A stretch of DNA of 15,038 bases from CAG-390 sp045633005 (GTDB lineage: Bacteria > Bacillota > Clostridia > Oscillospirales > CAG-272), in contig JAZQXT010000004.1 in assembly GCA_045633005.1 (NCBI GenBank), positions 1 through 15,038 on the forward strand, in the 5' to 3' direction. Below the pieces are notes generated by a model. The model saw only the letters and a list, made by a program, of their open reading frames with translations, did no database searches and was not told where the DNA came from. The position numbers were made by a program, and so were the translations under genes. Shown here one piece after another: positions 1-6,417 of this stretch. The first letter of the stretch is position 1; every line of letters begins with the position of its first letter.

Positions 1-194
1 ATAGCGCACTCTCCCGCGTCATTCCGAAACTATGCCGAGCTAAAATGAAAACGCTTTGCGTTTTCACCAGAGGCATAGCGAGCGAATCTCGCAAAAATTC
101 CGCAGAATTTTTGCGCTTGGTGTTCGCACCCGACTTTTCCCCTTCGGACTCTCGCCGCGTGCTACGGCTGTGCGAAAATCGGCGGTGCGCGTTA

Positions 195-404
195 GCCTCC
201 CTCCGAGAGGTAGCGAAGCGGCGCGAGGGGAGTGAATGACACCACGGGGTGGTGTCAGAGCCCGAGCGTGACCGAGCCGAAGCGAGAGGGGGACCACGAA
301 GTGGTGGAAGGAGCCTGCGTCTTGATGGAACGAGTGCTTGTGGTATTGTCGCGCACTCTCCTTCAGTCTCGCGTCCGCTCGACAGCTCCCTCTCGGAGGG
401 AGCC
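195..404. repeat. MITE-like palindromic element, diverged copy
   Basis: The left end reads GCCTCCCTCCGAGAGG (195–210), and the right end (384–404) reads as its near reverse complement, CTCTCGGAGGGAGCC. It has the same terminal GCCTCCCT…AGGGAGCC logic as the element at 468–597 but is longer. The interior contains perfect hairpins GACACCAC/GTGGTGTC (238–256) and ACCAC/GTGGT (293–305). There is no transposase, so this would be a non-autonomous repeat. Its exact ends are uncertain because the arms are imperfect. Confidence 0.5.
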
Positions 405-467
405 TCTCGGTGCAATCGTCGTAAATAGTGCATAGCCGTGTGCTTTGAATGTTCGCACTTACAATTT

Positions 468-597
468 GCCTCCCTTGTGTAAAGGGAGGTGGCATTTTCG
501 CAAGAAAATGACGGAGGGATTGTCAAAAAACTATATTTCGGGTTAAAAACAATCCCTCAGTCACCTTCGGTGACAGCTCCCTTTACACAAGGGAGCC
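468..597. repeat. 130-bp palindromic MITE-like element
   Basis: The two halves form a long imperfect inverted repeat. The left arm starts GCCTCCCTTGTGTAAAGG and ends GAGGGATTG (about 520); the right arm starts CAATCCCTC (about 550) and ends with the complementary CTTTACACAAGGGAGCC. Each arm carries its own internal hairpin: CATTTTC/GAAAATG on the left and TCACC/GGTGA with a TTC loop on the right. The outer stems match between arms while the inner stems do not, so the inner hairpins behave as exchangeable modules. It has no coding capacity. I recall very similar repeats in gut Clostridia genomes. Confidence 0.7.
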
Positions 598-761
598 ATA
601 TATAGCAAGCGCTTTTTGATAGTGTGCATCCGTATTTAGGGGTGCTATTCTTTAACAAACCAGTTCGGTGCGAACATCAGGCGCCGTTTTTCTGCGGAAA
701 AACGCGGAGATTCGCTCGTCGCGGCGCGGAACAACGCTCCGCGACTTCGGAATGACGCAGG

Positions 762-901
762 GAAAACGCACAGCGTTTTCAATGATATCCATCTACGGTG
801 GATGATATCCGACTTTGTCGGATGAAATATTTGCCTTACGGCAAATGTGAAATATTTTGCTTGCGCAAAATGTTAAGGTAGCTTTTTGCGGCGCAAAAAG
901 C
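762..901. repeat. Short-hairpin array A
   Basis: Six consecutive short stem-loops are separated by AT-rich linkers of 3–9 nt: GAAAACGC/GCGTTTTC (762–780), ATCCATC/GGTGGAT (787–803, one G·T pair), ATCCGAC/GTCGGAT (807–823), ATTTGCC/GGCAAAT (829–846), ATTTTGC/GCAAAAT (854–871) and GCTTTTTGC/GCAAAAAGC (881–901). Loops are 3–4 nt. Read on the minus strand, it begins with the GCTTTTTGC hairpin followed by TACCTT and ends with ATT and the GAAAACGC hairpin. That is the same order as the ends of array B at 1452–1621, so the two are inverted relatives. No gene is present. Confidence 0.75.
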
Positions 902-953
902 AATCAAAATATTCATCAAATAGCATTTATTGTTTCAATTATATTTTAATGAA

Positions 954-1015
954 AATTTCCGAGCAAGGCGAGGAAATTATCCGAAACTTTGCACTCTGCA
1001 CTTTGCACTTTGCAC
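954..1015. repeat. Hairpin and tandem TTTGCAC heptamers
   Basis: An AATTTCC/GGAAATT stem (954–978) is followed by four tandem 7-bp units, TTTGCAC, TCTGCAC, TTTGCAC, TTTGCAC (988–1015). It is a simple tandem repeat with no gene around it. No function can be assigned. Confidence 0.6.
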
Positions 1016-1077
1016 TATTTTCTTCTTCGTAAAAAGTCTCATCACATTTTGTGATAAAATCAAATTTTTCGAAAAAA

Positions 1078-1127
1078 TTGTGATATAATTGCTTTCAAAA
1101 CCCACTCTTTACCATTTACATAGGAGG
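1078..1127 (+). promoter_or_regulatory. Extended −10 promoter and RBS of the DUF6809-like gene
   Basis: TGATATAAT (1081–1089) is an extended −10 (TGnTATAAT). There is only a weak −35 (about 1061–1066), as is common with extended −10 promoters. AGGAGG (1122–1127) lies 5 nt before the ATG at 1133. The 13-mer ATTGTGATATAAT (1077–1089) recurs exactly at the dut promoter (2374–2386). A palindrome, ATCACATTTTGTGAT (1041–1055), lies just upstream and could be an operator. Confidence 0.55.
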
Positions 1128-1132
1128 TTTTT

Positions 1133-1408
1133 ATGAGAAGTATACTTGAAGAGCTGTGGTACGGCAATATTTGCCCCAACGACGAGTATCGGGATGGCGC
1201 AAAGGAAGCAAAGGAGCTGCTCGGATACGTTGCCGACCATCACGCAAATCTGCAAGCGACGCTCACCGATAAGCAAAAGGAAATACTTGAAAGGCTCGAC
1301 GATTGCCATTCCGAACTTTCGGATATAAACGAGCGCGAGATATTCGTGTATGCGTTTCGGCTCGGAGCGCGGATGGCTATTGAGATAATGAGCTTTAGCG
1401 TCGAATAA
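1133..1408 (+). CDS. Small DUF6809-like protein
   Basis: This 91-residue soluble protein of unknown function shows the pattern I associate with the DUF6809 family of Clostridia: an N-terminal ILEELWYGNICP motif (residues 4–15), a charged helical middle (about 22–62), and a C-terminal FVYAFRLGARMAIEIM helix (71–86). The length suits the family. There is no signal peptide or membrane segment. The ATG is favoured by a perfect AGGAGG five bases upstream and an extended −10 promoter about 45 bp before it. It is monocistronic: it ends just before a strong terminator and converges with nth. The family call is from remembered motif shape, and no biochemical role is known to me. Confidence 0.75.
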   Translation: MRSILEELWYGNICPNDEYRDGAKEAKELLGYVADHHANLQATLTDKQKEILERLDDCHSELSDINEREIFVYAFRLGARMAIEIMSFSVE

Positions 1409-1411
1409 AGA

Positions 1412-1447
1412 AAAAGCGGAAGAAACGCGAGTTTCTTCCGCTTTTGT
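1412..1447. terminator. Bidirectional intrinsic terminator
   Basis: A perfect 11-bp stem GCGGAAGAAAC/GTTTCTTCCGC (1416–1441) with a GCGA tetraloop is flanked by an A-run on the left and TTTTGTTT on the right. It begins 4 nt after the stop of the small gene and can also stop nth transcripts arriving from the other side. Confidence 0.85.
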
Positions 1448-1451
1448 TTAT

Positions 1452-1621
1452 GCTTTTTGCGTAGCAAAAAGCTACCTTCATTTGCGCCAACGGCGCAACA
1501 TCATTGGGCGCGAGCCCACATCATTTGCGGCTTGCCGCAACATCATTACGGCAAAGCCGTACATCATTTGAAATCCATTCCGCAAGGAATGGATTTCATT
1601 GAAAACGGCAAAGCCGTTTTC
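1452..1621. repeat. Short-hairpin array B, overlapping the end of nth
   Basis: Seven stem-loops follow one another: GCTTTTTGC/GCAAAAAGC (1452–1472), TTGCGCC/GGCGCAA (1481–1497), GGGC/GCCC (about 1506–1517), TTGCGGC/GCCGCAA (about 1524–1540), ACGGC/GCCGT (1548–1560), GAAATCCATTCC/GGAATGGATTTC (1570–1597, GCAA loop) and GAAAACGGC/GCCGTTTTC (1601–1621). The linkers are nearly constant, CATCATT or ACATCATT, while the stems are unrelated to each other. Several stems recur elsewhere in the window with a different loop. The last two hairpins lie inside the nth reading frame, and the nth stop codon is in a CATCA linker. Confidence 0.8.
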
Positions 1622-2256
1622 CTCGCGCACAGGTGCGATAGTGGGCAAGCGTCGCATTTCGGGCTTTGTGCGCGGCAGACCTCGCGCCCAAACTCAACGA
1701 GGCGGTGGCATAGGTCGGTCTGCTCGTTTTCGGGTATCGCCTCGGAGAGAATTTTTTCCACTCGCGTGGGGTCTTTCAGCGTTTCGGGGTAGAAGCCGAG
1801 TCTGCCGCAGATGCGGATGCAATGCGTGTCGGCAACGATGGCGTTTATGCCGAAAACGTCGCCGAGAAGCAGGTTTGCTATCTTCCGTCCCACGCCCGAA
1901 AGTGTTAAAAGTTTGTCAATATCGGCGGGAAGAACGCCGCCAAACTCGTCGCGCAGACGCGCGCACGCCGCCTTTACGGACGCGGCTTTGGTGCGGTAAA
2001 GTCCGCAGGGACGTATTATTTTTTCAAGCTCCTCTATCGGCGCGTCCGCCATCGAGTCAAGGGTGGGGAAGCGCGCAAAAAGCTCCCTGCACACTATATT
2101 CACACGCGCGTCGGTGCATTGCGCCGAGAGCCGTCCCATTACGAGAAGCCGCCACGGCTCCTTGCCGCCCCATTCAAGTGAGCAGGCGGCGTCGGGGTAA
2201 AGCTCCTTGAGCGCGTGCGCGACTGCCGCGCCAAGCTCTTTTTTGTTGTTTTCCAT
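1564..2256 (-). CDS. nth: Endonuclease III (DNA glycosylase/AP lyase)
   Basis: This base-excision repair enzyme removes oxidised pyrimidines and cleaves the abasic site. The 230-residue protein has the helix-hairpin-helix LTLSGVGRKIAN (117–128) with the expected catalytic lysine K125, the catalytic aspartate in VADTHC (D143), and the 4Fe-4S loop C194-X6-C201-X2-C204-X5-C210. The family motif LLSAQTTD appears as RLSAQCTD (42–49). The ATG is supported by GGAGA upstream on the minus strand. It is divergent from dut and convergent with the small gene at 1133. Oddity: after C210 the family normally ends soon, but here residues 213–230 are translated from two hairpins of array B and the stop lies in the array linker. 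The active site and cluster are intact, so the enzyme should work. Confidence 0.93.
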   Translation of the reverse strand: MENNKKELGAAVAHALKELYPDAACSLEWGGKEPWRLLVMGRLSAQCTDARVNIVCRELFARFPTLDSMADAPIEELEKIIRPCGLYRTKAASVKAACARLRDEFGGVLPADIDKLLTLSGVGRKIANLLLGDVFGINAIVADTHCIRICGRLGFYPETLKDPTRVEKILSEAIPENEQTDLCHRLVEFGREVCRAQSPKCDACPLSHLCARKTALPFSMKSIPCGMDFK

Positions 2257-2285
2257 TTGGTTTCTCCGTTTTGTTTACTGATTCT

Positions 2286-2314
2286 ATTTTACCACGCGCC
2301 GAGCAAAAACGCAA
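2286..2314 (-). promoter_or_regulatory. Predicted nth promoter
   Basis: On the minus strand, TTGCGT (2314–2309) and TAAAAT (2291–2286) are separated by 17 bp, with a TG one base upstream of the −10. The spacing to the nth ATG is about 30 bp. The −35 matches only half of the consensus, so the assignment is moderate. Confidence 0.45.
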
Positions 2315-2357
2315 GAGAAAGGACACAAAATGTTAACAAGCGAAGGGCGAAAAGCTA

Positions 2358-2396
2358 TTGAAACTATTATTATATTGTGATATAATATAATAGTTA
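2358..2396 (+). promoter_or_regulatory. Operon promoter before dut, overlapping an AT-rich dyad
   Basis: TTGAAA (2358–2363) and TATAAT (2381–2386) are 17 bp apart, with an extended TG at 2378–2379: a near-consensus sigma-A type promoter. An imperfect AT-rich inverted repeat, AACTATTATTATAT against ATATAATATAATAGTT (about 2362–2396), covers the −10 and could be a repressor site. It is the only strong promoter I see before the ten-gene plus-strand run. Confidence 0.7.
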
Positions 2397-2429
2397 TAAT
2401 AGGCGAAGTAGACCGAAAGGAAATCTGAT

Positions 2430-2876
2430 ATGAATATAGACGTTAAAATAAAGCTGACGAGGGGCGCGTCCGCCCCCGAATACGCCACCGCCGACAGCGC
2501 CGCAGTTGACCTTCGCGCCGCGCTTGAGGGCGGAAGCATCGTTATTGAGTCGGGCAAGCGTGCGCTCGTGCCGACGGGAATTGCAATTTCTCCCCAGCGC
2601 CGCGACGTTGTTGCCGTAGTGGCGGCAAGAAGCGGACTTGCGACCAAAAAGGGCATTTGCCTTGCGAACGGTATCGGCGTTATCGACGCGGATTATCGCG
2701 GCGAGATAGGCGTTGCGCTTTACAACTCCTCGGACGAGCCGTTTGAGGTACACGACGGCGACAGAATAGCACAGATGATGTTTTTGCCCGTTGTCCGCGC
2801 CGAGTTTGAGGCGGTCGACACGCTTGACGAGACCGAGCGCGGCGAGGGCGGCTTTGGCTCTACGGGGGTAAAGTGA
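2430..2876 (+). CDS. dut: Deoxyuridine 5'-triphosphate nucleotidohydrolase (dUTPase)
   Basis: This enzyme hydrolyses dUTP to dUMP and pyrophosphate, keeping uracil out of DNA and feeding thymidylate synthesis. The 148-residue length is normal for the trimeric family. All five motifs are visible: AAVDLRA (24–30, with D27), AARSGLATKKGI (65–76), NGIGVIDADYRGEIGVALYN (80–99, with D86 and Y89), GDRIAQMMF (110–118) and the P-loop-like RGEGGFGSTG (137–146). Motif 1 reads AAVDL where AGYDL is usual, a mild variant. AAAGGA lies 8 bp before the ATG. It is the first gene of the operon, and its stop codon overlaps the maf start (TGATG), so the two are probably translationally coupled. Confidence 0.95.
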   Translation: MNIDVKIKLTRGASAPEYATADSAAVDLRAALEGGSIVIESGKRALVPTGIAISPQRRDVVAVVAARSGLATKKGICLANGIGVIDADYRGEIGVALYNSSDEPFEVHDGDRIAQMMFLPVVRAEFEAVDTLDETERGEGGFGSTGVK

Positions 2877-3478
2877 TGAGGCTCTATCTTGCATCTGCAT
2901 CGCCCCGCCGCCGTGAGATACTTACCGCCGTGGGCATTCCGCACACGGTAGTCGTCAGCGAGGCTGACGAAACGCTCCCCGACGGCATCGAGGCGATGGA
3001 AGCGGTCACTATCCTTGCCGAGCGCAAGGCTCGCGCCGCGCGTGAGCGCCTTGTAGCCGATGGCGCAGACCTTGACGGCGCGGTGATACTTGCCGCTGAT
3101 ACGGTGGTCGAGTGCTTCGGGGAAATTCTCGGCAAGCCCTGCGACCGTGACGATGCGCGCCGAATGCTTACTATGCTTTGCGGCTGTGGTAGCGCGGTGC
3201 ATACGGGTATTTGCATTATGCTCGGCGACGAGGCGGTGACTCACGCCGAGACCACCTACGTCACCTTTGACGAGATGAGCACCGAGGAGATTGAGGACTA
3301 TATCTCCACCGACGAGCCGTACGATAAGGCGGGCGGCTACGCCATTCAGGGCAAGGCGGGGCTTTATATCGCGGGAATAACGGGCGATTACTTCAACGTA
3401 GTCGGCTTGCCCGTTCACGCCTTTTACGCGCTTTTGCGCGATAATTTCGGTATTTCACCGAAGGAATTTCAAGTTTAA
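2876..3478 (+). CDS. maf: Maf nucleoside triphosphate pyrophosphatase
   Basis: A house-cleaning pyrophosphatase that hydrolyses non-canonical or surplus nucleoside triphosphates; members of this type usually act on dTTP/UTP and modified pyrimidines. Visible motifs are LASASPRRREIL (5–16), SEADETLP (28–35), LAADTVVE (72–79, catalytic D75) and DKAGGYAIQG (150–159), followed by ITGDYFNVVGLP (168–179). The 200 residues are slightly longer than the usual 190. I chose the ATG at 2876, which overlaps the dut TGA by one base; a GTG at 2873 would add one residue. maf next to mreB is a known Firmicutes arrangement. Which nucleotide it prefers cannot be told from sequence alone. Confidence 0.92.
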   Translation: MRLYLASASPRRREILTAVGIPHTVVVSEADETLPDGIEAMEAVTILAERKARAARERLVADGADLDGAVILAADTVVECFGEILGKPCDRDDARRMLTMLCGCGSAVHTGICIMLGDEAVTHAETTYVTFDEMSTEEIEDYISTDEPYDKAGGYAIQGKAGLYIAGITGDYFNVVGLPVHAFYALLRDNFGISPKEFQV

Positions 3479-3489
3479 GAGGTAATAAA

Positions 3490-4491
3490 ATGTCCAAGCA
3501 TTTGGGAATAGATCTCGGCACGGCAAACACCCTCGTCTATATGAAGGGCAAGGGTATTATTTTGCGCGAGCCGTCGGTGGTTGCCGTTGACCAGCTACGC
3601 AAGCGCGTGGTCGCCGTCGGCGGTGACGCCAAGCGAATGATAGGCAAAACGCCTGGGAACATCGTGTCGTATAAGCCGCTCAAGGACGGCGTTATAGCCG
3701 ACTTTGACGTTACGGCAAAGATGCTCCATTCGTTTTTTAATAAGGTAAACGCGGGCGGTATAATCTCGCGCCCCTCGGTCATTATCTGTATCCCCTACGG
3801 AGTTACCGAGGTCGAGCGCCGCGCCGTCGAGGACGCGACCTTTGAGGCGGGCGCGAAGAACGTCGCGCTCATTGACGAGCCGATAGCGGCGGCTATCGGG
3901 TCGGGACTGCGCATTGCGGGTGCGCGCGGCTCTATGATAGTCGACATCGGCGGCGGAACTACCGAGGTCGCGGTCATAAGCCTTGGGGGAATCGTTATTT
4001 CCCACTCGCTTCGCGCCGCGGGCAACCAGCTTGACGAGGCGATAGTGCAGTTTATGAAGCAGGAATACAAGATACTTATCGGCGACAGCACCGCCGAGGC
4101 GCTTAAAAAGAACATCGGCTCCGTGCATCCGAGCAAGGACAGGGGCGAGATGGAGATAAGGGGCAGAAATCTGCGCACGGGCTTGCCCGCGGTAATGACG
4201 GTCAATTCCTCGCACATCCGCGCGGCTATGAGCGAGCGCGTTGAGCAGATAATCAACACCATCCATCAGGCGCTTGAAAATACTCCGCCCGAGCTTTCAG
4301 CCGACATTTTTGATTTCGGCATTATGCTTGCGGGCGGCGGTGCGCTTCTCGGAGGTCTGCCCGACCTTATCACGGAGCGCACGGGCGTGCGCGTCACCGT
4401 GGCGAAAAAGCCGCTTGACAGCGTTGCTCTCGGTATTGGCAGAGTCATTGACGGCAACTATAACGACGTAGTAAGATACAGGGCAAGATAA
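3490..4491 (+). CDS. mreB: Rod shape-determining actin homologue MreB
   Basis: MreB polymerises on the inner face of the membrane and positions the lateral cell-wall synthesis machinery. At 333 residues it is of normal length. The actin-fold nucleotide site is complete: phosphate-1 LGIDLGTANTLVY (5–17), connect-1 DEPIAAAIG (129–137), phosphate-2 VDIGGGTTEVA (151–161) and adenosine motif LAGGGALLGGLPDLI (280–294). AAGAGGT precedes the ATG, and the gap after maf is 11 bp. Mbl-type paralogues are similar, but the adjacent mreC and mreD favour mreB. It implies a rod-shaped or elongating cell. Confidence 0.96.
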   Translation: MSKHLGIDLGTANTLVYMKGKGIILREPSVVAVDQLRKRVVAVGGDAKRMIGKTPGNIVSYKPLKDGVIADFDVTAKMLHSFFNKVNAGGIISRPSVIICIPYGVTEVERRAVEDATFEAGAKNVALIDEPIAAAIGSGLRIAGARGSMIVDIGGGTTEVAVISLGGIVISHSLRAAGNQLDEAIVQFMKQEYKILIGDSTAEALKKNIGSVHPSKDRGEMEIRGRNLRTGLPAVMTVNSSHIRAAMSERVEQIINTIHQALENTPPELSADIFDFGIMLAGGGALLGGLPDLITERTGVRVTVAKKPLDSVALGIGRVIDGNYNDVVRYRAR

Positions 4492-4509
4492 CCTTTTCGG
4501 AGGATAGCT

Positions 4510-5361
4510 ATGGGAGTCTTTGCAAGATTCTTTAAGAGTAAATTTTTCATAATATCGCTTACGGCGGCGCTTCTTTTGTCGATAATCCCGGGCGTGCTTT
4601 GCGTTATGGGGCACGGCTCGTACGTCCGCTCGGCGCTTCAGGTCATCGCCACGCCGTTTGAGTGGTGCTTTACCAAGATAGGCGACGGACTTGGCGGATA
4701 CGCCAAGTATTTCGCAAGTCTTGAGGAGCTACGCGCGGAAAATGCGGCGCTTCGCTCGGAGCTTGCCGAGTACGAGGGCAAGCTCTATGATGCCTCGCTC
4801 ATCGAGGAGGAGAACGAATATCTGCGCGGATATCTCGGACTTAAAAATCTCCATACGGATTTTCATTTCGAGTCCGCAACCGTCATAGGGCGCGAGACGG
4901 CGAATTACCGCACGGTGTATACGCTATCGCGCGGCTCGCTCCACGGAATCGAGAAAAATATGCCCGTCGTTACCGAGGACGGACTTCTCGGCTACGTTAC
5001 CGAGATAGGCGCAACGTGGTGCAGGGTAGTTTCGATAATCGAAACCGCGTCGGCGGTCGGCGCGTGCGTTGAGCGCTCGGGCGACCTCGGTCTTATCGAG
5101 GGCGCGTACGAGCTTCGCTTCGAGGGGCTTTGCAGGATGATACATATCGATCCCGAGGCGGATATACGCAAGGGCGACGTGATAATTACGTCGGGTGTGG
5201 GAAGCATTTACCCGCTCGGACTTTCCGTCGGGCGTGTGATCTCTGTTTCTCCCGATGAAAACACAAGGACGCTTACGGCGTTGGTCGAGCCGTCCGTTGA
5301 CTTTGAAAACGTTTCAAAGGTAATGATAATCACCGATTATAACGTATATTCGGCAGAATAA
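4510..5361 (+). CDS. mreC: Rod shape-determining protein MreC
   Basis: A bitopic scaffold that links cytoplasmic MreB to the periplasm-side PBP2. The 283 residues comprise a single membrane anchor (about 11–34), a coiled coil (about 67–110, with LEELRAENAALRSELAEYEG and leucine/glutamate heptads) and the tandem beta-barrel domain (about 115–278). The conserved segment ITSGVGSIYPLGLSVGRV (226–243) corresponds to the family's SGLGGIFPxGLxVG block. GGAGGA lies 5 bp before the ATG. It follows mreB by 18 bp. Unusually, mreD does not come next: an oxidoreductase gene lies between. Confidence 0.94.
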   Translation: MGVFARFFKSKFFIISLTAALLLSIIPGVLCVMGHGSYVRSALQVIATPFEWCFTKIGDGLGGYAKYFASLEELRAENAALRSELAEYEGKLYDASLIEEENEYLRGYLGLKNLHTDFHFESATVIGRETANYRTVYTLSRGSLHGIEKNMPVVTEDGLLGYVTEIGATWCRVVSIIETASAVGACVERSGDLGLIEGAYELRFEGLCRMIHIDPEADIRKGDVIITSGVGSIYPLGLSVGRVISVSPDENTRTLTALVEPSVDFENVSKVMIITDYNVYSAE

Positions 5362-5378
5362 ATGTAAGGAGAAAAACG

Positions 5379-6383
5379 ATGAAAAACGTAGCAATGATAG
5401 GCTTTGGCGGAATAGCGCAGTCACACAAGAACGCACATTTGAGGCTTGAGGCAGAGGGCAAGGAGCGCCTCGTTGCCGTTTGCGATATCACTCCGTCGAG
5501 CTTTGAAAAAAGGATAAAGATAAATATCGACACGGGAGAAGAGAGTGTCGAGGGTAGCTTTAACACCTACACCGACCTTGAGACGATGCTTGCGAGCGAG
5601 AAGATAGACGTTATCGACATCTGCATTCCCTCGTATCTTCACGCCGACCTTGCCATTGATATGATGGAGCGCGGCTACGACGTTATGTCCGAAAAGCCGA
5701 TGGCGCTCCACCACGATGACTGTCAGCGTATGCTTGACGCTATGCACCGCACGGGCAGGGTGCTTATGATAGGTCAGGTGCTTCATTTCTATCCCGAGTA
5801 CGCGTGCCTTAAGCAGATAGTCAGCGACGGACGCTTCGGCAAGCCCACGTCTGCCGTTTTCCAGCGCGTCAGCGGACTGCCAAAATGGTCGTGGGAGGAT
5901 TGGTATCACGATTACGACAAGGCGGGCGGCGTTATCTCGGATATGCTCATTCACGATATAGATATGGCGAGATACCTTTTCGGCACGCCCGCATTCGTTG
6001 AGTGCAACGCGTCGAGCAAGAACGTAAAATACGATTGCGCACACGTTGCGATGGGGTACGATTTCCCCGTCACCTGCATCGGCGATTGGTCGCAAAACGG
6101 CGCAAGGTTCAAGATGGCGTATTGGCTCGGCTTTGAGAAGGCGAGCGTCATTCTTGAAAAGGGCAAGCCCACGGTCTATCCCAACGACGGCGGCGAGCCC
6201 TACGTTCCCGCGGAATACGAGGGCGGCGACGGAATGTACTATCAGCTTAAATATATGCTTGAGCTTGCCGAAACGGGCAAGAAGAACGAGATAAGCACGC
6301 CCGAGGGCGCGGCGGAGACCATCCGCATAGTCGAGGCGGCGCACAAGAGCGCGGATATGCGCGGCGAGAGAGTTGCGCTTTAA
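5379..6383 (+). CDS. Gfo/Idh/MocA family NAD(P)-dependent oxidoreductase
   Basis: These enzymes oxidise or reduce sugars, sugar acids, inositols or related compounds with NAD(P). The 334-residue protein has an N-terminal Rossmann fold starting VAMIGFGGIAQSHKNA (4–19), the hinge motif EKPMALH (105–111) with the usual catalytic lysine K106, and the C-terminal domain's DMLIHDIDMARYL (188–200) with the family's Asp-x3-His-x2-Asp pattern (D188, H192, D195). AAGGAG precedes the ATG. It begins 17 bp after mreC and ends 34 bp before mreD, in the same direction, so it should be co-transcribed with the elongation genes. Substrate cannot be inferred from sequence. Its position suggests a role in precursor or cell-envelope sugar metabolism, or simply insertion by recombination. 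Confidence 0.92.
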   Translation: MKNVAMIGFGGIAQSHKNAHLRLEAEGKERLVAVCDITPSSFEKRIKINIDTGEESVEGSFNTYTDLETMLASEKIDVIDICIPSYLHADLAIDMMERGYDVMSEKPMALHHDDCQRMLDAMHRTGRVLMIGQVLHFYPEYACLKQIVSDGRFGKPTSAVFQRVSGLPKWSWEDWYHDYDKAGGVISDMLIHDIDMARYLFGTPAFVECNASSKNVKYDCAHVAMGYDFPVTCIGDWSQNGARFKMAYWLGFEKASVILEKGKPTVYPNDGGEPYVPAEYEGGDGMYYQLKYMLELAETGKKNEISTPEGAAETIRIVEAAHKSADMRGERVAL

Positions 6384-6417
6384 AAAAGAGACGAGATAAA
6401 GGAAAGGGGGGAATAAG

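Larger units (their letters stand above)
1..780. repeat. Composite inverted-repeat region without genes
   Basis: I see no credible gene here. The left part (about 11–131) and the right part (about 664–761) are diverged inverted copies of one module: GCGTCATTCCGAA, a variable hairpin, CGAGCGAATCT, a second variable hairpin, then TGTTCGCACC. The conserved blocks lie at about 16–28, 80–90 and 119–129 on the left, and reverse-complemented at about 746–758, 708–717 and 667–677 on the right. The inserted hairpins differ between arms: a nested CTATGCC/GGCATAG stem and GCAAAAATTC/GAATTTTTGC (91–114) on the left, CGTTTTTC/GGAAAAACG (685–704) and GTCGCGG/CCGCGAC (718–745) on the right. Two further palindromic elements are nested between the arms. 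The GTCATTC…GAATCT blocks resemble a palindromic repeat family common in bacterial intergenic DNA; that match is from memory. I see nothing further in 129–194 or 598–660. Confidence 0.7.

Noticed and set aside
64..495. Open frames on both strands of 45–495, up to 143 codons
   Set aside because: They lie wholly inside the inverted-repeat elements, have no ribosome binding site and show arginine/serine-rich compositions caused by the repeats.
1..1130. tRNA or other structured RNA gene in the repeat region
   Set aside because: The hairpins do not form a cloverleaf with T-loop and anticodon arms, and no conserved tRNA blocks are visible.
1452..1621. CRISPR array
   Set aside because: The repeated part is only a 6–8 bp linker, the intervening units are palindromes rather than unique spacers of fixed length, and no cas genes are near.
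2257..2429. Riboswitch or leader RNA before dut
   Set aside because: Only an AT-rich promoter dyad is visible; I found no conserved riboswitch core, terminator or leader peptide.
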